Shown here one piece after another: positions 7,946 to 14,383 of a stretch of 14,383 bases of DNA. Origin of the DNA: Flavobacteriales bacterium CG_4_9_14_3_um_filter_32_8 (lineage in GTDB: Bacteria > Bacteroidota > Bacteroidia > Flavobacteriales_E > Vicingaceae); contig PFUQ01000110.1 in the NCBI GenBank assembly GCA_002790175.1, forward strand, positions 1 to 14,383. Reading direction: 5' to 3'. The translations under genes were made by a program, and so were the position numbers. Each line of letters starts with the position of its first letter. The first letter of the stretch is position 1. Under the pieces are notes generated by a model. It ran no database searches. It had not been told where the DNA came from and saw only the letters and a list, made by a program, of their open reading frames with translations.

Positions 7946-9613
7946 TTATTTTAAATCATCATTTTTTAAGAGAACTTTTGCGTTTTCTATGGCTGCTGTA
8001 CTCAATACTTTCCCACTCAACATTTTTGCTAATTCGTCAATTCTTTCATTTTTGGTTAACTCCGTTAAAAATGTTTTGGTTATCCCATTTACATTTTCTT
8101 TATATATTTTGATATGAGTTTCACCTTTTGCAGCTACTTGTGGCAAGTGGGTAATTGCGATTACTTGAATGGTATTACTTATTTTTTTCATAATTACTGC
8201 CATTTTATCTGCAATATCACCTGAAACCCCTGAGTCTATTTCATCAAAAATAATGGTAGCCAAATTTTTATTGTTCGCTAAAATAGATTTTATAGTCAAC
8301 ATTAGCCTAGATAATTCCCCACCAGAAGCAGCTTTATTTAAAGATTTAGGTTCAACACCTTTATTGGATGAAAATAAAAAATCAATTTTATCAACGCCCA
8401 AAATACTTAGTTCTGGAAGTAGCTCTTGCTGAATAATAAATGAAGCATCAGCCATTCCTAACTGATTTAAATTGGAAACAATATTTTTGGATAATTCATT
8501 AAAACTGTCTTTTCTTTTTTTAGAAATTATATTGGCAATTATAGTTAATTCTTCTTTTTCTTGTCGAATTATCTCTTTATGTTCTAAAATCCTTTCTTCG
8601 TAAGAAGTAGAATCTTGTAATTTTAATTTAAGATTTTCTAATAATTTAAGAATTTCTGCTGTAGAGGATAAATTATGTTTTTGTTCGATTGAAAATATTT
8701 TACTTAATCTATCATTTAAATAAATTAAGTTCTCGGCGTTAAAATCGAAACTATTATTTAGCTTATCTACATCTCTGGCAATGTCTTCTAATTCAATAAT
8801 AACACTCGATAATCTGTCATACAAGGTATTATATTTCTCAGAGCAGTGGTTTATTTTTACAAATTGTTTGGTAACATTTCTTAAATTGGTTAATAAATCT
8901 TGTTCCGAATGAATTAATAAATTACTTGTACTTTCTAAGGTAGATTTTATTTCCTCCGCATTAAGTATAATCTCTAATTCAGCCTGAATACCTTCTTTCT
9001 CATTAGGTTTTAACGCTAGTTCTTCTATTTCTTTTACCTGAAAAGTGATGTAGTCAATATCAGAACTCTTAGTATTAGCCGTTTCTATTAATTGATTTAA
9101 TTGTTTGATATGCTCGGTATAGGTGCTAAATTTTTTAGAATAAGCAGCTACTTCATGGTCTAATTCAGCAAAAGCATCAATTACATTAATCTGAAATCTA
9201 TTGTCTTGAATTTCTAATACTTGATGCTGAGAATGAATATCAATTAGCTGAGAAGTTAGGTCTTTTAATACGGATAAACTAACAGGTGTATCATTAATAA
9301 AAGCCCTGCTTTTGCCATTTTCACTTATTTCTCTTCTTAAAATAGTGGTGGGTTCGAAATCTAACTCATTTTTATTAAAAAATTCAAGGTAATTTTCTTT
9401 ATTAAAGGTAAATTCTCCTTCAACAATACATTTTTTTTGCTTGTTATTTAAAACGGAAATATCTGCTCTATTGCCTAATATGAGGGATAAAGCACCCAAT
9501 AAAATTGATTTCCCTGCTCCTGTTTCTCCTGTAATAACAGTAAATCCATTGTTAATCTCAAGTTCAAGATTTTCAATGATGGCGTAGTTCGTTATCGATA
9601 AATGTTTTAACAT
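7946..9613 (-). CDS. recN: DNA repair protein RecN
   Basis: RecN is an SMC-like ATPase that acts early in double-strand break repair. The 555-residue protein has the expected head-coil-head layout: Walker A GETGAGKS (29-36), Q-loop region SQHQVLEI (127-134), a long charged coiled-coil middle (about 150-390), the ABC signature SGGELSR (430-436), Walker B TIIFDEID (453-460) followed by SGVSG, and a switch His in AITHLPQVA (486-494). Length matches the family. Its ATG directly abuts the TAA of the upstream DUF4835 gene (no spacer), which suggests coupled translation. No LexA-type site is visible, as expected inside an operon. Confidence 0.96.
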   Translation of the reverse strand: MLKHLSITNYAIIENLELEINNGFTVITGETGAGKSILLGALSLILGNRADISVLNNKQKKCIVEGEFTFNKENYLEFFNKNELDFEPTTILRREISENGKSRAFINDTPVSLSVLKDLTSQLIDIHSQHQVLEIQDNRFQINVIDAFAELDHEVAAYSKKFSTYTEHIKQLNQLIETANTKSSDIDYITFQVKEIEELALKPNEKEGIQAELEIILNAEEIKSTLESTSNLLIHSEQDLLTNLRNVTKQFVKINHCSEKYNTLYDRLSSVIIELEDIARDVDKLNNSFDFNAENLIYLNDRLSKIFSIEQKHNLSSTAEILKLLENLKLKLQDSTSYEERILEHKEIIRQEKEELTIIANIISKKRKDSFNELSKNIVSNLNQLGMADASFIIQQELLPELSILGVDKIDFLFSSNKGVEPKSLNKAASGGELSRLMLTIKSILANNKNLATIIFDEIDSGVSGDIADKMAVIMKKISNTIQVIAITHLPQVAAKGETHIKIYKENVNGITKTFLTELTKNERIDELAKMLSGKVLSTAAIENAKVLLKNDDLK

Positions 9614-10522
9614 TTATTTTCCTTTAACAATTTGGTCATATTTGCTCATATTGTTGGGATCAATTTTGTTTAATAAATTGGTAATATCAGCTTTTTCTTT
9701 AGGCAAAGCTTCGATAAATAGGTCAGTTATTTCGCTCGATTTAGCATTAAAAAACATTTGCAAGATAAAAGAACCTGGTTTCCTTTCATACACTTGGTCT
9801 AATAGTGTTAACGAATTTAAAATAATCGCTCTTGCGTTGGGTACATTTTGAGCCATAGCATCAAAACCCAATCGATGATATTTATAAATACATTCTCTTA
9901 AAGGTGAATAATTTTGATGTAACATGTTTTCTACCAACCAATACCTATTTCGATCATTTTCAAATGCTTTCCATCCAGTTTCTTGTCCACCCTGAGCATT
10001 GCTAACTATTGTTTGTGCTTTTTGAAAATAGCGAGTACCTCCGTTTAATGCATAAGAATCATAATCTAACGCAATTATAATATTTGCATAAAATGCCAAT
10101 ACCGAAGTTAAATTGGATATCGATGTTGTTTCTGAAAATATTAGGGGATCAAATTCATTAAATTTAAATTCAAAATCTTTATCAAGGTGATTTAATAAAG
10201 TAGAATTATAAGAAGTATTAAATATTGGTCGTCTAGATTGTATTTGAATAGTACCTTTAAACTCATTGGTAGATATCTGTTCGGTAATGTTTATTAATAT
10301 CGTACATTCTATTCGTTCAGAATTTTTATACACATTGTTGGTCCATTTACGCGTATTGATAAACTCAAAAATAGATTTTTGCATAGCATCATACACACTT
10401 TTATCTGAACCCTGAATTTGAGATGAATTTATTTGAACAGTACAGTTTAACTCCTGTGCCTTTGCGTTAGTTAACAAAAACACTAAAAGAAAAACAACTA
10501 TTATTTTGATATGGTTTCGCAT
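9614..10522 (-). CDS. DUF4835 family secreted protein
   Basis: The 302-residue product has a clear Sec signal peptide: Met-Arg-Asn-His, then a hydrophobic core IIVVFLLVFLL, then a site ending AKA before Gln-Glu. The mature start LNCTVQINSSQIQGSD, the middle with YANIIIALDYDSYALNGG and the gene order coaBC-this-recN fit the Bacteroidota family DUF4835, whose function is unknown to me; a periplasmic or envelope location is inferred from the signal. I chose the ATG at 10522: the frame is open for 15 more codons upstream to 10567, but that extension would overlap coaBC by 41 nt and hide the signal peptide. With this start the gap to coaBC is 4 nt, and its stop touches recN. Confidence 0.88.
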   Translation of the reverse strand: MRNHIKIIVVFLLVFLLTNAKAQELNCTVQINSSQIQGSDKSVYDAMQKSIFEFINTRKWTNNVYKNSERIECTILINITEQISTNEFKGTIQIQSRRPIFNTSYNSTLLNHLDKDFEFKFNEFDPLIFSETTSISNLTSVLAFYANIIIALDYDSYALNGGTRYFQKAQTIVSNAQGGQETGWKAFENDRNRYWLVENMLHQNYSPLRECIYKYHRLGFDAMAQNVPNARAIILNSLTLLDQVYERKPGSFILQMFFNAKSSEITDLFIEALPKEKADITNLLNKIDPNNMSKYDQIVKGK

Positions 10523-10526
10523 ACAA

Positions 10527-11723
10527 TTACAGTAAAGATATGATTTTATTAAAAATATCGGAAGCAACTTCTGACTTAGATTTTAACTCACATTTTTCAA
10601 CTTTATTGTTTTTGTCAATTAGTGTCACTTTATTCGTATCGTATTCAAATCCGGCACCTTTGTCATTTAAGGAGTTTAAAACAATTAAATCGAGATTTTT
10701 ACGGCTTAATTTTTCTTTTGCATTTTTAATTTCATTACTGGTTTCTAAAGCAAAGCCGATTAATAATTGTTTGTTGGATTTTACCTGTCCTATTGAACTT
10801 AATATATCTTGAGTAGCTATTAACTGAATTTGAAGTTCCTTTTCAGTTTTTTTTAATTTGTTTCTGGCAACAACTAGTGGTGTATAATCTGCGACAGCTG
10901 CCGCCATAATAATAATATCAGCTTTTTTATAGTTGTTTTGTACTTCCTGATTCATTTCAGCAGCCGATTTTACATCAATTCTTTGAATACTATTACTTGG
11001 ACTTGTTAATTTAGTTGGACCAGCAATTAGGGTAACATTTGCTCCCATTTCTATGGCTTTACGTGCCAATTCAAAACCCATTTTACCAGAAGAATTATTT
11101 CCAATAAAACGAACAGGGTCAATTTGCTCATAAGTAGGACCAGCAGTAATCAACACTTTTTTACCAGCTAATGGTAATCCCGATTTAAAATAATCAATAA
11201 TTACAGCAAGTATTGCTTCGGGCTCTTCCATCCTACCCTTTCCAACTAAACCACTTGCCAATTCTCCTACTTGAGCATCAATAATATGAACACCTATCTT
11301 CAGTAATTTTTTAAGATTTTCTTTAGTTGTAGCGTGTCGGTACATGTCTAAATCCATTGCTGGAGCAATAAAAACTGGACATTTTGCAGAAAGATAAGTT
11401 GCTAGAAGTAGATTATCGCACAAGCCATTTGCCATTTTAGCTATTGAATTAGCTGTGGCGGGGGCAATTATAAAAATAGCTGCCCAAGCACCTAATCCAA
11501 CATGGCTATTCCATTCGCCAGTATTTACATCAGAAAAATCTGAATAAACAGGTTTTTCTGATAATGTTGATAATGTTAATGGGGTAATAAATTGTTTTGA
11601 ATGAGGAGTCATCAACACTTGAACATTGGCTCCTGATTTTTTAAATAATCGAATTAGGTTTGCGGTTTTATATGCTGCAATTCCTCCTGTTACTCCAAGA
11701 AGGATATTTTTTCCGCTCAACAT
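10527..11723 (-). CDS. coaBC: Bifunctional phosphopantothenoylcysteine decarboxylase / phosphopantothenate-cysteine ligase
   Basis: CoaBC makes two consecutive steps of coenzyme A synthesis: ligation of cysteine to 4'-phosphopantothenate (CoaB) and FMN-dependent decarboxylation to 4'-phosphopantetheine (CoaC). The 398-residue protein has CoaC first: VTGGIAAYK (11-19), catalytic His74 in SHVGLG, APATANSIAKMANG (87-100) and PAMDLDMY (121-128). CoaB follows from about 187, with ITAGPTYEQIDPVRFIGN, NSSGKMG (210-216), AAAVADY (274-280) and the lysine cluster NKLKK (288-292). The active-site loop reads GELASGLVGKGRM: the cysteine known from E. coli CoaC (Cys158) is Ser157 here by eye alignment. My recollection is that other Bacteroidota share this. 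It lies 11 nt below the omega gene and 4 nt above the DUF4835 gene. Confidence 0.96.
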   Translation of the reverse strand: MLSGKNILLGVTGGIAAYKTANLIRLFKKSGANVQVLMTPHSKQFITPLTLSTLSEKPVYSDFSDVNTGEWNSHVGLGAWAAIFIIAPATANSIAKMANGLCDNLLLATYLSAKCPVFIAPAMDLDMYRHATTKENLKKLLKIGVHIIDAQVGELASGLVGKGRMEEPEAILAVIIDYFKSGLPLAGKKVLITAGPTYEQIDPVRFIGNNSSGKMGFELARKAIEMGANVTLIAGPTKLTSPSNSIQRIDVKSAAEMNQEVQNNYKKADIIIMAAAVADYTPLVVARNKLKKTEKELQIQLIATQDILSSIGQVKSNKQLLIGFALETSNEIKNAKEKLSRKNLDLIVLNSLNDKGAGFEYDTNKVTLIDKNNKVEKCELKSKSEVASDIFNKIISLL

Positions 11724-11734
11724 TTTAACGAATA

Positions 11735-12073
11735 TTACAGATCACCCTCAGTGTCTGATGGTTTTCTATAATAAATTTTGTCGTCTAAAAATTCTTTAAT
11801 TGCAATAGCATTAGTTTTTGGAAGTCTTTCATAAAATCTTGAAATCTCTATTTGTTCTCTATTTTCAAAAACTTCTTCTAAGTTATCAGAAGTGGAAGCA
11901 AATTCAGTTAATTTACCAATTAATTCTTCTTTTAAATCGACAGCAATTTGGTTGGATCTTTTAGCAATTACAACACAAGATTCATATATATTTCCTGTTA
12001 CATTTTCAATTTCGTCCATGTTTCTAGTAATGGTAGAAGCTTCTGCGTTGGTGTTTTTAAAATTCATTGTCAT
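11735..12073 (-). CDS. rpoZ: DNA-directed RNA polymerase omega subunit (Bacteroidota type)
   Basis: The 112-residue acidic protein matches the Bacteroidota omega (Rpb6-like) subunit, which helps fold and assemble the beta' subunit of RNA polymerase. The recognisable core is NIYESCVVIAKRSNQIA followed by DLKEELIGKLTEF (about 28-58), the counterpart of the conserved omega helices. The ATG at 12073 overlaps the bamD stop in an ATGA arrangement, which argues for translational coupling; a second ATG two codons later (12067) would give 110 residues and is equally possible. It sits between bamD and coaBC, its usual place in this group, as far as I recall. The identification rests on family memory and synteny. 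Confidence 0.85.
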   Translation of the reverse strand: MTMNFKNTNAEASTITRNMDEIENVTGNIYESCVVIAKRSNQIAVDLKEELIGKLTEFASTSDNLEEVFENREQIEISRFYERLPKTNAIAIKEFLDDKIYYRKPSDTEGDL

Positions 12074-12879
12074 AAGTTTTCGGTTTTAATCTTGTTCTTC
12101 ATTTCGCTCACTTTTGTAAATATAGTTTGAGCTTCTTTTAAATACTTACTTTCTTTGTAAGAATCTGCAAAGGTATAATAAGCATCAATAGTATCGTTAA
12201 TTCTTTCCACTTTTTTTTGCTTAATGCTATTTTCTGTTAATAAAAAATTGGATTTCAGTATCAAAAAAGTAATTTCTTCAGCATGTATTGATTCTGGAAA
12301 TTCTTTCAAAGTATTGTTTAACGCTATAATAGCAGCTTTGTATTGAAATATTTTATAATACTGCTTAGCGTTTAAATAAGATTTCTCTTCTAGTTTAACT
12401 CTTAACTTATCCATTAACACATTACTAGAATCAACTAATTCATTTTCTGGATACGTATTAATAAATAATTGTAAAGCATTAATACCATTTTTAGTGTTTG
12501 TTGCATCTAGTGTTGGTATTGGGGATAACAAATAATTGGAATAAGCATACATAAACAAAGCCTCTTGAGCATGTTCGCTTAAAGGATAAGTTGTAGAAAA
12601 CATTTTAAAATGGTAAGCTGAAGCATACAATAAATCCAATTGAAAATTACAGTAACAATAGCTGTAATAAACTCGCTCTGATCTTTCTGTTCCTCTAAAC
12701 AATGGAATTAATTCTTCAAATAAAGACATCGCTTTTTCGTACTTTTCTTCATCATAGTATTTTATTGCTGCTTCATATTTTAAGTCCATATCCGAACTTT
12801 TAAGCAACTTTTGGTATTTACTACAACCAAATCCTAGTAACGCAATAATGATAATTAGATAACCCCAATTTTTTAACAT
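12070..12879 (-). CDS. bamD: Outer membrane assembly lipoprotein BamD (full length)
   Basis: BamD is the TPR lipoprotein of the BAM complex, which inserts beta-barrel proteins into the outer membrane from the periplasmic side. The 269-residue product has a signal sequence (MLKNWGYLIIIIALL) with a loose lipobox ending GFGC, Cys19, then SKYQKLLKSSD, a typical Bacteroidota BamD start, and TPR-like helices from about residue 33 (AAIKYYDEEKYEKAMSLFEEL) through the C terminus. Length matches the family. It is the first gene of the cluster, and its stop overlaps the omega start. Its first 83 codons and 351 bp upstream are repeated exactly to the right, so this copy keeps both an intact reading frame and an intact upstream region. 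A -7-like box ends 4 nt before the ATG. Confidence 0.93.
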   Translation of the reverse strand: MLKNWGYLIIIIALLGFGCSKYQKLLKSSDMDLKYEAAIKYYDEEKYEKAMSLFEELIPLFRGTERSERVYYSYCYCNFQLDLLYASAYHFKMFSTTYPLSEHAQEALFMYAYSNYLLSPIPTLDATNTKNGINALQLFINTYPENELVDSSNVLMDKLRVKLEEKSYLNAKQYYKIFQYKAAIIALNNTLKEFPESIHAEEITFLILKSNFLLTENSIKQKKVERINDTIDAYYTFADSYKESKYLKEAQTIFTKVSEMKNKIKTENL

Positions 12880-12883
12880 TCGG

Positions 12884-12891
12884 CAAATATA
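12884..12891 (-). promoter_or_regulatory. Possible -7 promoter box for bamD
   Basis: The minus strand reads TATATTTG, an exact fit to TAnnTTTG, only 4 nt before the bamD ATG. Transcription from it would begin at or within a few bases of the start codon, making a near-leaderless message. No -33 TTG is evident. Confidence 0.4.
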
Positions 12892-13020
12892 ACATTAACT
12901 TGTTTTATACGAATACTCTAAACGTTAAAAATTGCAAATTATTTATTTAATTAATTGAACCAAATTGAATGGAAGCTTACAAATGCTATCAACTTTACGA
13001 TAACTCCATAGTGTTGGTGC

Positions 13021-13060
13021 AAAAAAAACTGGTTCCTCCGATGTATCGGAGCTGGCAGTT
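13021..13060 (-). terminator. Minus-strand intrinsic terminator upstream of bamD (left copy)
   Basis: On the minus strand CTCCGAT and ATCGGAG form a 7-bp stem with a 2-nt centre (13036-13051), extended past a 4x4 internal loop by AACTG/CAGTT, and followed at once by eight T (13021-13028). It would end transcripts arriving from the right and insulate bamD from the Fic side. Confidence 0.7.
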
Positions 13061-13227
13061 CAACACAGGTTTATCTCACCTCTATTTTTTTTATCTTTAT
13101 CCGTTTCAAAATTGTCTGTCTGTTTGGTTCGTGTTGTATTTTAAGGTTGCCCATAACGGATTGGCGGTATGTTTTTGTTGCCGATTCAGGGCGATTTCCT
13201 ATCCAGTTACACAAAAGCTGAAGCGGG

Positions 13228-13479
13228 CTATAAATCCAATTGAAAATTACAGTAACAATAGCTGTAATAAACTCGCTCTGATCTTTCTGTTCCTCTAAAC
13301 AATGGAATTAATTCTTCAAATAAAGACATCGCTTTTTCGTACTTTTCTTCATCATAGTATTTTATTGCTGCTTCATATTTTAAGTCCATATCCGAACTTT
13401 TAAGCAACTTTTGGTATTTACTACAACCAAATCCTAGTAACGCAATAATGATAATTAGATAACCCCAATTTTTTAACAT
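13228..13479 (-). pseudogene. bamD: Truncated duplicate of bamD (first 83 codons)
   Basis: This is an exact copy of the first 83 codons of the full-length bamD, including the signal sequence, the lipidated Cys19 and the first TPR-like helices. It stops at a TAG formed at the duplication junction (13228-13230, where the repeat's right end CTA meets the next copy). About two thirds of BamD is missing, so BAM function is not expected; if translated it would give an exported lipoprotein fragment of about 65 residues after processing. Its -7 box (13484-13491) is intact and the left-copy terminator (13021-13060) lies downstream, so a discrete transcript of about 460 nt is possible. Zero divergence means the duplication is very recent, or the copy is an assembly artefact. 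Confidence 0.9.
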
Positions 13480-13483
13480 TCGG

Positions 13484-13491
13484 CAAATATA
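13484..13491 (-). promoter_or_regulatory. Duplicated -7 promoter box before bamD fragment
   Basis: Identical TATATTTG copy of the box at 12884-12891, 4 nt before the ATG of the truncated bamD copy. Confidence 0.35.
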
Positions 13492-13620
13492 ACATTAACT
13501 TGTTTTATACGAATACTCTAAACGTTAAAAATTGCAAATTATTTATTTAATTAATTGAACCAAATTGAATGGAAGCTTACAAATGCTATCAACTTTACGA
13601 TAACTCCATAGTGTTGGTGC

Positions 13621-13660
13621 AAAAAAAACTGGTTCCTCCGATGTATCGGAGCTGGCAGTT
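13621..13660 (-). terminator. Minus-strand intrinsic terminator (right copy)
   Basis: Exact duplicate of the terminator at 13021-13060: CTCCGAT/ATCGGAG stem, outer AACTG/CAGTT pairing and eight T on the minus strand. It probably ends the transcript of the Fic-family gene, about 230 nt after that gene's stop codon. Confidence 0.7.
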
Positions 13661-13889
13661 CAACACAGGTTTATCTCACCTCTATTTTTTTTATCTTTAT
13701 CCGTTTCAAAATTGTCTGTCTGTTTGGTTCGTGTTGTATTTTAAGGTTGCCCATAACGGATTGGCGGTATGTTTTTGTTGCCGATTCAGGGCGATTTCCT
13801 ATCCAGTTACACAAAAGCTGAAGCGGGCTACACCCTTGAATAACCTACTGAACTGGCATTTTTTTATACCGCATGTGCCTGCTGGCATT

Positions 13890-14383
13890 TTATTTCATTA
13901 TCTTCAATTCATAATTTGTACTTCTTCCTCCTGCTGACTCTTTTTGTAATATATCCTTATTTATCAAGTCATTAATATCCCTAATTGCTGTGTCTTTTGA
14001 ACATTTTGTAATCTTAGCCCATTTCATTGAAGTCAGTTTACCTTCAAATCCATCTAGTAATTTGTTTAATACCTTTTTCTGCCTTTCGTTAATTCTTGTC
14101 TTTGAATTTCTGCTCCAGAAATCTGCCTTTAACAATACTCGTATCAGAATCTTATCGGTTGCTATTAATGCATTAATTAGACAACTTAAAAACCATTTTA
14201 TCCATTCGGATATATCAAGGTCTCCTTTTTGTGTTTTTTCAAGAATCTCGTAGTATTCTTTTCTTTCTATCCTAATTTGAGCAGACATACTATAAAATCG
14301 CTGTGTACTCTTATCCGATTGAGCTAATAACATATCAGTTATGGTTCTTGTAATTCGTCCATTTCCATCTTGAAATGGATGAA
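13890..14383 (-). CDS. Fic-family protein, C-terminal part (5' end beyond window)
   Basis: The minus-strand frame is open from the right edge to the TAA at 13890-13892, giving 163 residues of the C terminus; the start lies outside the window. It begins with the complete Fic motif HPFQDGNGRITR (14346-14381), which carries the catalytic His and the Asp and Gly-Asn-Gly-Arg phosphate-binding residues of enzymes that transfer AMP from ATP to target proteins. The following segment (LLAQSDKSTQRFYSMSAQI, then KTQKGDLDISEWIKWFL) is typical of the common single-chain Fic proteins that start with a DUF4172 domain. The last ~65 residues, with KRLN-like ERQKKVLNKLL and KCSKDTAIRDINDLINKDIL, look like a winged helix-turn-helix. 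An inhibitory helix, if present, would be in the missing N terminus. Target and antitoxin status are unknown. Confidence 0.92.
   Translation of the reverse strand, partial: HPFQDGNGRITRTITDMLLAQSDKSTQRFYSMSAQIRIERKEYYEILEKTQKGDLDISEWIKWFLSCLINALIATDKILIRVLLKADFWSRNSKTRINERQKKVLNKLLDGFEGKLTSMKWAKITKCSKDTAIRDINDLINKDILQKESAGGRSTNYELKIMK

Larger units (their letters stand above)
12880..13227. other. Intergenic region upstream of full-length bamD (left copy)
   Basis: No convincing gene. From left to right: the bamD -7 box, an AT-rich stretch (about 18% G+C in 12901-12960), a minus-strand terminator at 13021-13060, and a patch of about 47% G+C (13141-13230). A plus-strand open frame from 12969 exists but has no family resemblance and changes its C terminus between the two repeat copies, so I do not call it. 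Confidence 0.6.
12631..13230. repeat. 600-bp perfect tandem repeat, left copy
   Basis: I compared the two copies block by block and every base equals the one 600 positions later. The copy spans codons 1-83 of bamD, the bamD upstream region, a hairpin terminator and a patch of higher G+C. The match extends 1 bp further left (12630 and 13230 are both A). The left outer flank (12615-12630) and the repeat's right end (13215-13230) share AAGCTGAAGC at the same distance from the joint, 12 of 16 bases identical overall, a possible microhomology behind the duplication. Confidence 0.97.
13231..13830. repeat. 600-bp perfect tandem repeat, right copy
   Basis: Identical to the 600 bases immediately to its left with no mismatch or gap. 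After 13830 the sequence continues into the Fic-side flank, whereas the left copy runs straight into this one, so the ancestral single-copy order was bamD, upstream region, Fic flank. Confidence 0.97.
13480..13889. other. Intergenic region between bamD fragment and fic-like gene
   Basis: Contains the right-copy -7 box (13484-13491), an AT-rich stretch, the right-copy terminator and higher-GC patch, then 60 unique bases (13831-13890) at about 43% G+C with two occurrences of CTGGCATTTT. No gene is supported. A plus-strand open frame from 13569 is the repeat-copy twin of the one at 12969. Confidence 0.55.

Noticed and set aside
10523..10567. Extended start for the DUF4835 protein (15 extra codons)
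   Set aside because: It would overlap coaBC and bury the clear Sec signal peptide that begins at the ATG at 10522.
13141..13230. Integron attC-like site or insertion-sequence end in the higher-GC patch
   Set aside because: I could not find proper RYYYAAC/GTTRRRY core pairs, terminal inverted repeats or target-site duplications, and no integrase or transposase is in the window.
12969..13298. Plus-strand open frame of 109 codons (and its twin at 13569-13937) as a gene
   Set aside because: The shared part lies in noncoding repeat DNA opposite a terminator and the bamD upstream region, has an odd Cys/Phe/Tyr-rich composition, no family resemblance, and its C terminus changes at the repeat junction.

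Overview
The window is low-GC DNA (about one third G+C by eye) from a member of the Bacteroidota, most likely the Flavobacteriia. Reasons: a run of genes typical of that group (bamD, omega subunit, coaBC, DUF4835, recN, fabI), Bacteroidota-type FabI and omega sequences, starts without Shine-Dalgarno sequences, and TAnnTTTG-like -7 promoter boxes. Nearly everything is housekeeping. The exception is the right end, where a 600-bp perfect tandem duplication sits beside a Fic-family gene.

Layout. 1-1210 (minus): an exported TPR protein cut by the window edge. 1386-3980 (minus): gyrA, with a short REP-like repeat in the gap below it. 4211-6784 (plus): clpC, divergent from gyrA. A 40-bp perfect inverted repeat at 6798-6837 looks like a shared bidirectional terminator for clpC and the convergent fabI. 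6852-12879 (minus) is a compact cluster transcribed right to left: bamD, the omega subunit gene (ATGA overlap), coaBC, DUF4835, recN (stop and start codons abut), a 61-residue lipoprotein, and fabI. It mixes outer-membrane assembly, transcription, coenzyme A synthesis, DNA repair and fatty-acid synthesis, so it looks like a housekeeping operon and not a single pathway. A possible internal promoter lies before fabI.

Right end. Bases 12631-13230 are repeated without mismatch at 13231-13830. Each copy holds the first 83 codons of bamD, its likely promoter, a minus-strand hairpin terminator and a patch of about 47% G+C. The left copy leaves the real bamD and its upstream region intact. The right copy leaves an 83-codon bamD fragment stopped by TAG at the junction. 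Beyond it lies the C-terminal part of a Fic-family AMP-transferase-like protein (13890 to the window end) with a complete HPFQDGNGR motif and a C-terminal winged-helix-like region.

I found no tRNA or rRNA gene, CRISPR array, transposase or integrase, and nothing I can defend as a new multi-gene system. The duplication and its higher-GC Fic-side flank deserve a second look; they could be a recent rearrangement or an assembly artefact.
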